From Loripinus fragilis (Eukaryota; Mollusca; Bivalvia; Lucinida; Lucinidae), in NCBI GenBank assembly GCA_964019695.1, contig OZ026524.1, positions 27,444,164 to 27,508,163 of the forward strand: a stretch of DNA of 64,000 nucleotides. The letters are read 5' to 3'. Below are positions 25,516 to 37,459 of this stretch, piece by piece. The notes under the pieces are model-generated. The model made no database searches, was not told the DNA's origin, and worked only from the letters and a program-made list of their open reading frames with translations. The number at the start of each line of letters is the position of its first letter. Position 1 is the stretch's first letter. Position numbers and translations under genes: made by a program.

Positions 25516-26553
25516 GGGATGGTCCTCCCCGATCCCCTACACACCAAATGGAGAGCTAAAAATCATCTGAACATAATATGCTAAGGATATGTACAGCTTC
25601 TCTAGATACTCAACCAGAAGTTGCTGAGAATTTGCACAGACACAACCTACAGGATAAATCAATACAGAGCCTTATTAAAGGGCCATAATTCCATGAAAAG
25701 TCATCTGATCAATACATGCTAGGGATATGCGCTTCTACTATTGATAGTGTATGGAGTTTCATTGAAATCAGGTCAGTAAGTTGCTGAGAATTCGTGCAGA
25801 CAAGATTCAATACAAAATTTTATCAAATGGCTGTAACTCTTAAGAAAAATCATTGCCTGCACTGCTGACTAAAGCACAAGACAGAGAATTATTTTGCCCT
25901 CTTATAGGCATAGGTAACACCACAATTTTCAGTGCTTTATCACTAAACGATGTAACACCGCCATAATGTCAACATACTGCCCAGACCTTATCATTTCACT
26001 TGCTAAGATATTATAGTTACAGGTAAACTAGCTTGCCACAAATCTGATTAAGCTGAACTATGCTTTACAATTGACCATCACACATTGCATTTATATTTAA
26101 ACAACCGATCTTGGTTTCATTAACAATATTTACATTTTAAGATTAATTTCAATTGCTGAAAAGGTAAAGTGATTTCAACCAATAGAATAACTTCTCATTT
26201 TTTGTTTGATTATGTGTTTGCCGATAAAACACTGTATGCGTAACCCCTGTTTGGAGACTAAACAATATGAATGTAATCGGAAAAGTCAATAATTGCATAC
26301 AAAGGTGATTATCAAATTTCAAAATTTTATTACTTCTATCAAGTGCCAGTGAAGAAAGAACTATTATGCAACATGCGTTGATTTATTCAGTATTGCCCTG
26401 TAACAATTAAACCTTGGTAGCCCAGGGTAGCATACCAAGATTTTTGAAAATGCAACTAGCTCATTCTTTTTTCCTTTCATACAATGACACAATGACATGA
26501 AATATATATATATACTGATGATAATCATACAATGGTAATTATGGTATACTTAC
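25516..26553. other. unassigned intronic DNA
   Basis: No supported gene. Phrases such as TTGCTGAGAATT(T/C)G repeat near 25620 and 25785, suggesting another decayed tandem-core element. Confidence 0.4.
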
Positions 26554-26581
26554 AATAAACGAAAAAAAAAAAAAAAAAAAA
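26554..26581 (+). other. AATAAA plus A20 tract
   Basis: ACAATAAACG followed by 20 A residues (26562-26581) on the plus strand, exactly at the 3' edge of the minus-strand LINE. It is either the LINE's own T-rich tail or the poly(A) of a plus-strand retrocopy; I cannot tell which. Confidence 0.5.
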
Positions 26582-26725
26582 TTAAATATATTTATTGTGA
26601 TCAGTCTTGCAGGGTTGCCTTCATTGGCTTGTGCTATAAATAATCATTATGTGGGGTGGACTGTTATTCTCAATTTTTTATTATTTGATACCGATAATTA
26701 TGTACAAAATTCTTGCTTAACAGGA

Positions 26726-27733
26726 TTACACTAGTAACCATTGGTATCGGTACCATTTTTTTTGAAAGTTTTCAATATCACTATTACTTAAAGCAATCTC
26801 TCTTTGAGCCTGATAGAATGTCTTAACATATGATTTATAAACTTTAAAATTCATTGCACATTTATTATTTCTGCACATGTGTATATAGTATTTGACTATT
26901 AACATTAAGAGCTGTATTATTTCCGGCATAATGTTTGGATAAAGACTTAAGATAAAACTTTTTTCATTTAGGTCTAATATAATTGATCTATATTGGAACT
27001 GCTTTGTTAACTCTGTAATGAATGCATTTGTGTGTGAACAGTTCCAGAGCAGATGTGAAATGGTTTCATTTTCCTCTCCGCAAAAAGTACATTTGGGATC
27101 ATCTGAAATATTCATCTTATTTAATAAGTGGTTGGTCGGCAGTATCCTATGATTAATTGATGTTTGGAACCATCTAAGTTTTGTGCACTTTGTTAGCTGA
27201 AATGGTGATTTATAGATATATCCCCATGAATGATCTGGTATTTCATATATTTGATTCCATTTAATTTTACCTGTAGGGATATCATCGTTTTTATTCAAAA
27301 TTAAGTAGATATTCTGTGATCCTTTTTTCTGTTTTTGTATTACCTCAATTAGTGAAGGGAATATTGGTCCTTGTTTCTTTTCAATTTTTACCCTATTTTC
27401 TTTCATGAATTTTGTTATGCATGCAATAACGCCTGTAAATTGTATGAAATTTGATTGTACCCCTGTCTCTTCCACAAATTCCTCATATTTGATAAAGTTA
27501 CCATTACTATCCATTAAGTCAGTGATATATTTCACACCATTATTAAACCAGGATTTGTAAAAGAATCCATCATTTGCAATATGAAGGTATTTATTATAAA
27601 AGATAGGTATATGGTCAGCTTTTCCTTTTCCATTATCTACCTCCAACACAGTTTGTAGTTTTAATAGGGCTTTTAACATGTCCTTCCAAAATTCATTTTC
27701 TAGGCGTTGATTATTCAATAAGTATATATTCAA
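26726..27733 (-). pseudogene. LINE ORF2 C-terminal part with zinc-binding motif
   Basis: About 335 codons. It begins near NNQRLENEFWKDML, contains RWFQTSINHRILPTNHLL and the zf-RVT-type motif CTFCGEENETISHLLWNC, and ends at a stop at 26726. It has no start codon of its own: the frame begins at the edge of the inserted DNA and continues the fragment at 30950-31430. It is otherwise free of stops, so this LINE copy is fairly young. Confidence 0.85.
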
Positions 27734-28335
27734 GTGTATACTTCTAAGTATTGATATTCATAATGCCTATATTTGTATTCAAAATTCAATTGGTATATTC
27801 CAAGTGGGTGTTGTACGTTGGTTTGTATTGTTTATCGAGGGTATTTGAAAAAGGTTTGCTTGCTAGGGTTAATTTAAGACACAGTGTTTCTTTACTTTGT
27901 TGATTTCTGCAGTATATTGCTTTTTGTCAAATCTCTAGATGAATTTATACAGTTGTTAAATATCGTATGAAAACCTATAACCCCTTCAAATAATGGCACC
28001 TTCGATCAATGCCAAAGTGAGGTATCTCGGAAAACTGGGACCTAGCTGGTACCTATTACCATATAGGTGCAATGCGTGCTGGGAACCAGCTAAATCGAAG
28101 CGAGAGATTTACGTGACTGACCATTCATTGTCAATTCATCATATATTTCCCATATACCAAAGTTTCGAAGTTAAATTGTAATCAAATAACAGAAATAACT
28201 TATGTAAATAGTGATGCAGTAACCGGACAGATTGATAGAACATGGGTTAGATCGGGTAAATTTAGTAACCACGGATAGATCTATAAGTAGAAAGATGCTG
28301 AATAACCAATAACATATTATCGTATCATTCGGACT

Positions 28336-28443
28336 TACATATCGTGGTGATAGCGCAATCGGTAGCGACGATACCTTCTAGTCGCAGATGTACTTTTGCA
28401 TTTTATGGTCGCAGGTTCGAACCCACTAGACGTCGCTTTTTTT
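28336..28443 (+). tRNA. tRNA-like pol III sequence (pseudo-tRNA or SINE head)
   Basis: An A-box-like TAGCGCAATCGGTAGCG and a B box GGTTCGAACCC, about 55 bp apart, are followed by a T10 run that would end pol III transcription. The T stem pairs at only two positions and no convincing acceptor stem forms, so a functional tRNA is unlikely. Confidence 0.35.
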
Positions 28444-28582
28444 TTCATTTTTCCCATGTGTTATTTTTAGCAGTCTTCCCCTACTATCAATGCATCTCGG
28501 AAAATTGGGATAGTTTCTATTTCTTTTATTGTAATTCATACATGAGTTCATTTTAAATCGAGTATACCTTATTCTGCTAATT

Positions 28583-28782
28583 GGAGCGCAGTGGCTCAGT
28601 GGTAGAGTACTTGACTCGAGACCGAAGGGCCGCGGGTTCGAGCCTCACCAGCGTCACTGCGTTGTGGTCCTTGAGCAAGACACATTTATCCTAGCTTAGT
28701 ACTGGTTCAACCCAGGAAGACTCGTCCCGCATAACTGAAAGATTGTTGAGTGGACGTAAAGAATCAAATCAAACAAACAAAT
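28583..28782 (+). mobile_element. full-length SINE (family 1) with 12-bp target duplication
   Basis: Head GGAGCGCAGTGGCTCAGTGG with A box and B box GGGTTCGAGCC, middle TTAGTACTGGTTCAACCCAG, tail AAATCAAACAAACAA. It is flanked by a perfect direct repeat ATTCTGCTAATT (28571-28582 and 28783-28794), which fixes both boundaries and indicates a recent insertion. About 200 bp; probably mobilised by a partner LINE, which is not identified. Confidence 0.92.
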
Positions 28783-29166
28783 ATTCTGCTAATTACATGT
28801 CCTGAAGATTGCATTTACTTATGACGTCCACTGCATATGTCCAAGTGCACACAAAAAAAAATATATCATGGAAGAAATAGTTAGTAATACCCTGATTGGA
28901 CTGCTCATAAGGAATCACAAGTTTAGGACCGGATCTGGGATTTTCATAAAATCCTGTGAAGCTATTCAATGTTTTTCTTCAACTTTCTCCCCATTCACGA
29001 AAAAAATAACGTCTACTCTCACCAGTTTATGCACTATATTTATTTTTTATGCTTTTTTTCTCTCTCTCATAGTTTTTTTTTATCCTAACCAAGTTAGCAA
29101 ACTCTGTTCGCGATGAAAGTTGAAGAGAAAACTTAAGCGTTAATTTATCCAACAGTTCCGGAGTAT

Positions 29167-29407
29167 ATGAGCCGTGACATGAGATTTCCAACAATGTGGT
29201 ATGTGCAACCAGCAAGGGCTCAGAACAGCCTGCGCATACGCGCAGTCTGACCAGAGCCTTTGCTAGTCGCTTGAATATTCTATGTATGTTAAGCTACTGA
29301 CCGAAGAACATTTGGAATTTTTAAGCTTAAAATGAGGCTGCACAGGCTTTCTCAGTCTACACTTGTCAAAACACCACATTGTTGGAAATCACATGTCGCG
29401 GCTCATA
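29167..29407. mobile_element. TIR MITE family D, full copy
   Basis: Inverted ends TGAGCCGTGACATGAGATTT and its imperfect complement, both continuing into CCAACAATGTGG / CCACATTGTTGG, giving TIRs of about 32 bp. Flanked by ATAT-type sequence on both sides. Confidence 0.8.
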
Positions 29408-30424
29408 TAGTAATTAGTTTAAACTACCAATTATAGATGGAGATAAAATTAGCGTAGGCCACTCCCTTTGAACTTCAGGGAGAAAAATACGACAATAGTT
29501 ATCGCTGAAAATCAATGTGAAAAAACAACAAGTCGTTATTTTTCGTGAATTTTGAGAAAGGGCTTAATTGTTATTATCAAATCACTTCACATAGTTGCAT
29601 TTTATGTGCAGCTGAAACACTAAAACAAGAACATTGTGTAAAGCGGTGTCGCTCATCTATTTTGGTACTAATGGCTGCAATTTTGCTAGAGGACATTATG
29701 AGAAACATGTATGTGAAATTATTTGTGTATGACGTTCAGCGAATGTCGTTTTAAGATATTTCTGTATAGCGCTGGTGGGCATTGATTTCAGCAGACCATA
29801 AACAATTAAGTGCGATTCAATAGAGGACATCATGAGAAACATTTTTGTGAAATTGTTTTGAATTTTGGACCAGCGGTTACTTCTAAAAAGTATGCCACCA
29901 CTGTGAACAGGCACCAGCAAATGAGGCGCAACTTCCTTTTTGAACTTTATGTAGCTTGTGAATAAGAATGGTGCAATGTTAACTTCACATAACTGTTGGT
30001 GCAATTTTGGTAGAGGGCATTATGAGGCACATTTCTTTGTAATTAATTGGGTAGGAGATTCAGTGGAGGTGGTTTTAAAATATTTCTTTTTTAAGCGCTG
30101 GTGGTAATTATCTTCAGTAAAGCATAAACAACTTAGTGCTATTCGCAAGAAAACATCACAAACACTTCAGTGCTTAACCACACCCGGACCAACGGTCAAA
30201 GCTCCGGACCGAGAGTCCCTAGGGTTAGGTAAAGCCTGTCTTTTTTTTTTATAAACCCTTGCCACAGATCAAACATCACTGTGACAACTCGGTGATTTTT
30301 ATGCGTAAAGTAAAGATAATTTAGCATTCATAAGATTCATTGGATGTGGCAATTTTATTCCATGGAGCTTGGACAATTTTGGAAAAAAGACATTTTGGGG
30401 AAAGTTTGTGTTAAATTAGTTTTG

Positions 30425-30625
30425 TAGGGAGCGCAGTGGCTCAGTGATAAAGTGCTCGACTCAAGACCGAGGGGCCGCGGGTGCGAACCTCACCGGCGTC
30501 ACTGCGTTGTGGTCCTTGAGCAAGACACATTTATCTTAGCTTAGTACTGGTTCAATCCAGAACCCAACTGAAAGATTGTTGATGGGACGTAAAGAATCAA
30601 ATCAAACAAACAAATAAAACAAACA
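30425..30625 (+). mobile_element. SINE (family 1) with 12-bp target duplication
   Basis: Same head and tail as 28583; the middle lost part of the CAGGAAGACCCGTCC section. Flanking repeats AAATTAGTTTTG (30413-30424) and AAATTAATTTTG (30626-30637) differ at one base. Confidence 0.88.
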
Positions 30626-30949
30626 AAATTAATTTTGATATGGGTCAGTGGTTCAGAATAAGGTGTTGTTTGAAAATTTATTTTGTTTTAGTACTGGTGG
30701 CTGGCTTTACCGTTCAACAGTCCATATTGGTTTGTTCGATTTGGTAGAGGGAGTTTTGAGGAGCTTTTTTCTGTTACATTATTTGGGCCACAGATTCAGA
30801 GAGTTGTTTGAATGTATAATGGCCATTTGTAATCAGTTTAGCAATTTGGTAGAGGTGTATAATGAGGAACATTTCTGTTAATTTTGAGTTTTGTATTAAA
30901 ACAGCTAGAAGAAATTGCTAATAAATTTAAATAACATGTAGCAACGCCT

Positions 30950-31430
30950 TTATATAACATGTAATAACATGTTATACTTTTTCTTGTTAAGATTAGTTAT
31001 GATATTTTTTATATAATCTGAGCTGCAGGAAAATAGTGTGTTCATAGAAATCTTGTTTTTTATAAATAGTTGCCATTTGCTATCATCCTGTAACATTCTT
31101 CTTATCCAAGTTATTTTAAGTGCCTGCTCAAATGCAAATAAATTCACCATCTTTAATCCTCCTTCAAAATATTGTTTAACCACCACAGACTGTTTTATTT
31201 TTGCTCTGCCTTTCCACAGGAAATCATAAAATAGCGTATTAATTTCTTGTAAAAGTTTGATTCCAGGATTGGGTAAAGCTATCAAAAGATGAGTAATTTT
31301 TGGCAGAAGAAGTGATTTTATGACTGTTATTTTCCCTAATGGACTAAGCGCTCTTCTTTGCCACAGTTTAATAGAATTTTTTAAGGTTTGTATCTTATTA
31401 CCTAATTTATCCGGATTATTTTTGTTAAAT
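30950..31430 (-). pseudogene. LINE ORF2 thumb/connector fragment
   Basis: In a frame shifted by one base from the reverse transcriptase, the sequence reads NSIKLWQRRALSPLGKIT, then LPKITHLL, ALPNPGIKLLQ and FYDFLWKG. This is the region that normally follows the reverse transcriptase in L1/Tx1 proteins. It runs to about ITNLN (near 30985) and then leaves family similarity, marking the insertion point. Confidence 0.8.
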
Positions 31431-33795
31431 CCACATCAAAAGTAATCCCTAATAGTTTAAACTGACTTGTACCCCATGATAGTTTCCATCTGGCTTTAAT
31501 TGAGTGTGTGCTATATTTTTTTGACCCTATCCAAACTACTTGTGTTTTATCAAAGTTTGTCTTAAGGCCGGAGATATTGGCAAAAATGTCAAGCTCATTT
31601 AATGTTTCTTCTAGTGATGTTTGTGAACCATCTAGATAGGCTGATGTATCATCAGCATATTGTGAAAGTTTTATTGCTGTATTGTTGATTTTGATACCTT
31701 TTATATTTTTATTACTTCTTATTTTTGCAGCTAAAATTTCTGCACATAATACAAATAAATATGTTGATATTGGATCACCCTGGCGACATCCACGGCCAAG
31801 CATGAAAAATGCTGATAAAAATCCACACTGTGTGACTGCAGAACATGAGTTTTTATAAAAAGTTGAAACCCATTTTCTGATAGATGGGCCAAAGTTAAAA
31901 TAACCCAGGACTTTATCTATAAACCTCCATGATAAGGAATCAAAAGCTTTTTCGAAATCAATTAGTAGCAATAAACCAGGGATATGTTGCTCTTCTGTGT
32001 ATTGCATTATATCATACAGAAGTCTTGTATTTTCCCCTATATATCGACCCTCCATAAATCCAGTTTGATCAGTACTTATTAATTTATTCATAACCTTTTT
32101 TACTCTGTTTGCGATGGAACCTGATGCTATTTTATACACAGTATTTAAAAGGGTGATAGGGCGCCAGTTTTTAAGAAAATGTCTGTTTTTGTTCTCTTTT
32201 GGTGTGCATATAATTAAACCCTGCTTTTGTGTAATAGACAGTTCCTCTTGCCTATACCCATAATTTATTGCCCGTACAACAAAATGTCCCAAATCTTTCC
32301 AAAATACTTTAAAAAAATCAGCTGAAAATCCACTTGTACCTGGGCTCTTATTATTTTTCATATGTTTTAATGTTTGACCTGCTTCCTCTATTGTTAACAT
32401 TCCCTCTAAATTATTGGCCTCCTGTTGTTCTAATTTTGGAATAGTAGTATTAAGCATATGCGTATCCAAATCAATATCCCAAAGATTATGGTCTTTACTT
32501 GTATACAAGTTTTCATAATATTTTGCCGTTTCCTTTAAAATTTCTTTTTGATTAGTTATGAGAACCCCATTATCTTTTTCTAGAACATTAATTGTCTTAC
32601 TTGTATAATTGTTTGTTTCCAAATTACAAAAAAACTTTGTTGGTTTTTCACCATTTTCGATAATGTTTGCTCTTGACCTTATTAGAATTCCTTGCATCTT
32701 ATTTTCACGTATTTCCTTTAATTGCTGTTTCATTTGATCTAGTTTTGGGACTGATTCTTCTTCCAAATTATCTTCTTCTTCTTGAATTTTCTTAATTAAC
32801 TCTTGTTCTGCACTATTTATTGTTTTTTTCTTATAACTTGAATATGATATTGATTTTCCTCTAATTTCCATCAAAAGAGTTTCTAAAAACAATTGATCAT
32901 TTATCAAAAATTGTATTTTATCATCTGGTATGTTTTCAAGATTTTCAAGATTATAAATTGGCAAAGAATATTGCGTTTTAATGTCCAAAATTTTTGACCG
33001 TATTGTTTGAAGATATTCCGGAACTCTTAGTAATGAATTATTGTGTTTCCATAAGGATTTACCATGTTTAAAATTATCCATTGCAAGCACTAATGTAATA
33101 AAAGAATGATCCGACCTATAGCCTGTTTCGATCTGTGTTTGTTTTACTGTACTAATTAAATTCTCTGTTAATAAAAAGAAATCTAGTCTTGCTTGTTTTA
33201 GAGGATTTTTTCTTCTCCATGTATATCGCTTGGCAGAGGGGTGTAACTCTCTGTAAGCATCAAAGAGATTATTTTCATCTATGATGTTGAGTATGCTATC
33301 CCTGGCTTTAATATTGTTTACATGTTTGTAGTTAAAATAATCTAAGTCTGGGTCTAATACAAGATTAAAATCTCCGCAAATTATGTAGGAGTAGTTTTCT
33401 AAGCTTTGTATATTGCTAAATAGATCCCTAAAAAAAATAGGGTTATCTTTATTTGGCCCATAGACTGTTGCTAAAGTTAATCTTTTATTGAATATACTTA
33501 AGTCCAGGATTAGGTAATTTCCTTCAGTATCTTGCTTAACAGTGTGTATTTTATAATCCATATTTTTTGCAAAAAATATTGCTACACCTCTTGCGTTTGC
33601 TTGGGCGGCTGGGCTAAAATAGCAATTTCCAATCCATCTATTCCTTATGTATATTTCTTGACTCTCTGTAAAATGTGTATCTTGTAGACAACAGATATCA
33701 AAATTTTTATTTTTAATATACTGGAAAACATCAATTTGTTTTTTAATTCCACCCAGTCCTTGGGTATTATATGAAAGTATTTTTAACTCTGTCAT
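31402..33795 (-). pseudogene. LINE ORF2: AP endonuclease plus reverse transcriptase
   Basis: 797 codons. It starts MTELKILSYNTQGLG, a typical APE-like endonuclease start (residues 1 to about 235), with LQDTH, GDFNLVLDP and SDHSFITLVL as catalytic-region motifs; LQDTH has Asp where L1 endonucleases usually have Glu. A coiled, Glu/Lys-rich spacer (about 320-390) leads to the reverse transcriptase (about 470-790): SPGTSGFSADFF, NWRPITLLN, DFEKAFDS, GDPIS and the active site QYADDTSAYL. The enzyme would nick target DNA and prime reverse transcription. The frame ends early at KIIRIN-stop (31402); one base shifted, the family sequence continues, so a single frameshift near 31425-31440 breaks it. 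Confidence 0.93.
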
Positions 33796-33800
33796 ATTTT

Positions 33801-35430
33801 AAAAAATCTGCGGAAGTTGTAAATTCACACAAGTTAACTAAAAAGATTGAATGGCACACCTTGCATGACTGATACAAAATAGAGAAAAATAAAGGAAAAA
33901 ATGAAACAAAAAAATTTCGTAGACACATTAAAAGTCTACAACTACATATTCTTGGATTTTACACAATTATTCCTTTTAAATAAAGTAAATTCATTTTTAA
34001 TTTACCATATTCATCTCTCAAATCTCACATGCTCTTATAAGTGCCAATCTGCTGATGGTTATCGTCCTTTATTAAGAAAGATCCAGTTTATTGTGATGTT
34101 GAAAGACAATGAGGATCCAGATCTACTGTTTTCGTTTGAAGCCAGCTGATCTGGATCCACACTGTGTTTAAGTCCGGGTATATACTTTTGTATAAAATTA
34201 CTTGTGCAGAGCTTTATAGGGTTGGATGTGGTTTATTGGTCACAATGACTGATATGAACCCTATATACACTATGGTTCTTTGATATAATATGTACAGTAG
34301 TCCATGATGCTACAATTAATCTATACTGTAAATATTTAGTTAAGAAGATTACAATTTGAAATTCCAGCAGTTATGGTACTTCTTGTTAGATGTATCTAAA
34401 TCTTTTTATCCAAGATAAGTTTACTACTAAGCAAACCAATGCAATCAAACAATACACTAGAGCTTTCACTAAATCTAGACAAAATATATACTGACGGGCA
34501 AAAGCAACGCTGCAATAGAATTTTGTCTGGTTGTAAATATGGTTCACATACATGAGCTACATGAGTTTACCTTCTGAGTAATTTATGGAAAATTTTGCAT
34601 GAAGCGCTTCTTTTGCTCTTCAGTATATCTTTGTGTCATCAACAGGTGCAAGCTAACTCTTATTTTTGCAAACACGAGGTCAACTAGCACCGGTTTTCAA
34701 TGAAATATTTGCTTCTCTAATGCTCCCTAGGTCCCATCTTGTCGAAACACAAGGGGGATCTCAGGAGTCTAATTTAAAACTTCTATTTTATGTATATTTT
34801 GCAAATAGTCAAGAAGCAAGCTCTTGTACTCAGAAGGGACATTATGACCAACATGCATGAATCTTATACAGCCAGCCCCAACCTCGAGCTCCCCACTCTT
34901 CCTTGCTTAGCTGAGGAGGGATAGGCCTAAATTCTCTATGTGCATGGCAAATAGTCAAGTCGAACTACTTAGTCCTTTGGAGCCAGGAAGAAATTGAACA
35001 TCAGTGAGCTTTGTGTGCACAGTGGAATATAAGTAACATATTTTTGGATCAAAACCCATCATCATTACCATTTTTTTTTTTATTAACAGTCGCCGTGGCC
35101 CGTGGGCTCCATCAACCTCTGTATCACACATGGTTCTGACTGTACAACTAGAGCACTGACCATATCAGCCAAACCGAATCCCTCACTCAAAATGAGGTGA
35201 GTGTCCTAATTGAGCTTAAGCTTCTCTGGTGCATTAAGAAGGGGAATATGTTTTTTGGGGTATCTAGAGCATATTTTTACTCTGACATAATTGAGCATTT
35301 CATTTACATCCAAATTAGTGAACAAAGAAACTATGGCAGTAAAATATTATCTCCCATAGCAACAAATAAGCAAAAAATTGAAACATAAAATTTTGAAAAT
35401 TGTCTCATCATGGGACAAATCTTGTAACAA
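33801..35430. other. unassigned intronic DNA
   Basis: No gene. A weak hairpin GAGGATCCAGATC / GATCTGGATCCAC lies at 34110-34160. ORFs are short and without domains. Confidence 0.5.
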
Positions 35431-35505
35431 TAACACTTGTTGCGGTTACTTAAAAGAAACGTCTCAGTGAGACGTTTCTTTTAAGTAACCACAACAAATG
35501 GTTAG
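35431..35505. mobile_element. hairpin MITE family H variant
   Basis: Near-perfect hairpin: arms GGTTACTTAAAAGAAACGTC / GACGTTTCTTTTAAGTAACC; same layout as family H with different arm bases. Confidence 0.65.
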
Positions 35506-35960
35506 TGTGAATATCAGAAATAATTGAGAGAATTCTTGCTTTATCTTGAACCTTGGGTTGCTAACAAATGTTCTGGGAATTAGGCAGCAGCAGACAGTTA
35601 GACTAGACAAGTTCTCAGCTCTATCATTTTGTAATCATAATACAACTGCTTTTGTCATTTACAGCAAGAATTTAGCATCAGAAGAAAAATCTTAAGGAAA
35701 AATATGCACAGGAGTATTTTCTTCAGGAAGAATATATCCTGGAGTTTGCTTGCACTGTAGACATTTTCCCCAAAGCGCCTTATTTATTCTAGCCCCCATG
35801 CTCCAGAGGTTGAAAATAGGAGACTTGCTTGTAGCTTCTTTTGAAAGCTAAAACTTGTGATTCTCTAATGGTTGGACAGATGTCACAATTCAATGGTAGT
35901 AGTCAGGTTACGGTCATCTTTGGAAGTAAAATTTAAAAGCTCAATATATATATATATATA

Positions 35961-36154
35961 TTGTTTGATTTGATTCTTTACATCCCATCAACAATCTTTC
36001 AGTTATAAAGGGACGGGTCTTCCTGGGTTGAACCAGTACTAAGCTAGGATTAATGTTCTTGCTCAAGGACACAACGCAGTGACGCCGGTGAGGCTCGAAC
36101 CCGCGGCCCTTCGGTCTCGAGTCAAGCACTCTACCACTGAGCCACTGCGCTCCC
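35961..36154 (-). mobile_element. full-length SINE (family 1) in an AT repeat
   Basis: Complete tail, middle, B box (GGCTCGAACCCG as read on plus), A-box region and GCGCTCCC head end. Both flanks are TATATATATA, consistent with insertion into an AT microsatellite. Confidence 0.85.
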
Positions 36155-36939
36155 TTATATATATAAGGGTATAAGGAAATGGCTTTTAATTGGGAATGAA
36201 TTCAGAACATTTTCTGAATAACTCTTTAATCTTTTGAAAAAAGTGAGGGGGATGGCAGTAAACTAGGAGCTCTATGCATATGGGTGAATACAGACTTATA
36301 ACTGCAGTCATTTCAAACTATTTGAAAGAAAGTGGAAGTAGTTCTAAGTGCTTTATGGGGCTAAAAAACTGACATCAAGGAAAAGACACACTTTCCAAAT
36401 TCTAAAACAATTGCATTGGATTCTGAAGTGAGGTATTCCTATATGGTATAGCTATAGACAACAAGATGCGCTACAAACACAATATAGCCGGTGCCCTGAA
36501 CCAACAATGAGGCATGAATGCCCTAGACATTTTACACCACTCTGTGGGAAGCTTTAATGTGATGTCAGATTGAAATTTGTATTCATACTCACAGCTATAA
36601 ACAGAAGCCCTAAATAGAGGCCGATCAAGCCAAAATTAAACATAACATTTAGAATTACATAATCATGATTCAGTGCAATATCGTGAAGTAATGAAAAATC
36701 TTCCTGCTTATTTTCAATAAATATGCAAATTATTATTATAATTAATATTTCTTTCATTTCATATTGCTCTGCAGACCGCAAGAAATGTTTACTTTTTCCT
36801 TATGGGCCATCCTCATGATAATGGAACTTATTGGATATGCGATAAGCCACTCTTTAAACATATATGTTCAGCTATCTAGTGGGGCTGAAGGTCTAGTTTT
36901 TGGTCTGAGCCTTCATCTACTTCTATACGTTTTGCATGT

Positions 36940-36993
36940 GAGCAGTGAAGGCTCTGGCAAGACTGCGCCGTTGTCAGAGCCATCACTGCTCGC
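36940..36993. repeat. 54-bp hairpin
   Basis: Arms GAGCAGTGAAGGCTCTG / CAGAGCCATCACTGCTC around GACTGCGCC. Confidence 0.7.
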
Positions 36994-37459
36994 CTATCCA
37001 ATAAACATCAAAGTCTCATGCGCTGGGTCGTTATAAAAAATAATACAGAAAGATTATACAAGATGAATCACTCTAATGATTTGATTTAGATGGTATATAA
37101 AGTCAGTTTTTGCTGCTTCAAAAATCTTCAAAAGAAGCGTGGCCCGGGATAAGACAATTTTTCGAACTGAAAAACAGTCAAAACAAACATGCATTTTTGA
37201 TTTTGTTCAAGGGAGATAAGTCAGTAAGTAACTGGAGCAATCAGTTTGCATGGCACATCCTCTTGACTTGACAAATTATTAATGTACAAAGAGTTATAAG
37301 TCAAAGATCAAAGAGACTGAAAATTACACCTGCCCATGTACTGGGGAAGACGCACAATCCTTCTTAACTTGGGATTTTTTTTAATGTCAACTAGATTAGG
37401 CCTGAGGTTTTTTCATCCCTGATCTGGGTCCAGATTGATTGCAAATGCTATCAGCAGAT

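Larger units (their letters stand above)
27722..30985. mobile_element. 3.2-kb composite insertion inside the LINE
   Basis: Separates two parts of one LINE protein. It contains a tRNA-like sequence (28336-28443), a SINE with perfect target duplications (28583-28782), a TIR MITE (29167-29407), a repeated module of the type TAGAGG.CATTATGAGAAACAT (about 29690, 29822, 30010, 30737, 30850) and another SINE (30425-30625). The core module suggests that a tandem-core element went in first and the rest later. Boundaries are accurate to a few bases; no clear terminal repeats, only a possible TAAG duplication. Confidence 0.6.
26583..33800 (-). mobile_element. L1/Tx1-like LINE, interrupted by about 3.2 kb
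   Basis: A minus-strand non-LTR retrotransposon with an ORF2-type endonuclease-reverse transcriptase (31402-33795), its continuation (30950-31430), and the C-terminal zinc-knuckle region (26726-27733). No ORF1 is seen upstream of 33800, so the copy is probably 5'-truncated there. The 3' part after the stop includes AATAAA near 26591 and ends at a T20 run on its own strand, so the exact 3' end is uncertain. The piece 27722-30985 is foreign. Confidence 0.9.

Noticed and set aside
28583..28660. Functional tRNA gene from A and B boxes
   Set aside because: It is the head of a SINE; no cloverleaf, and the same sequence recurs at many sites.
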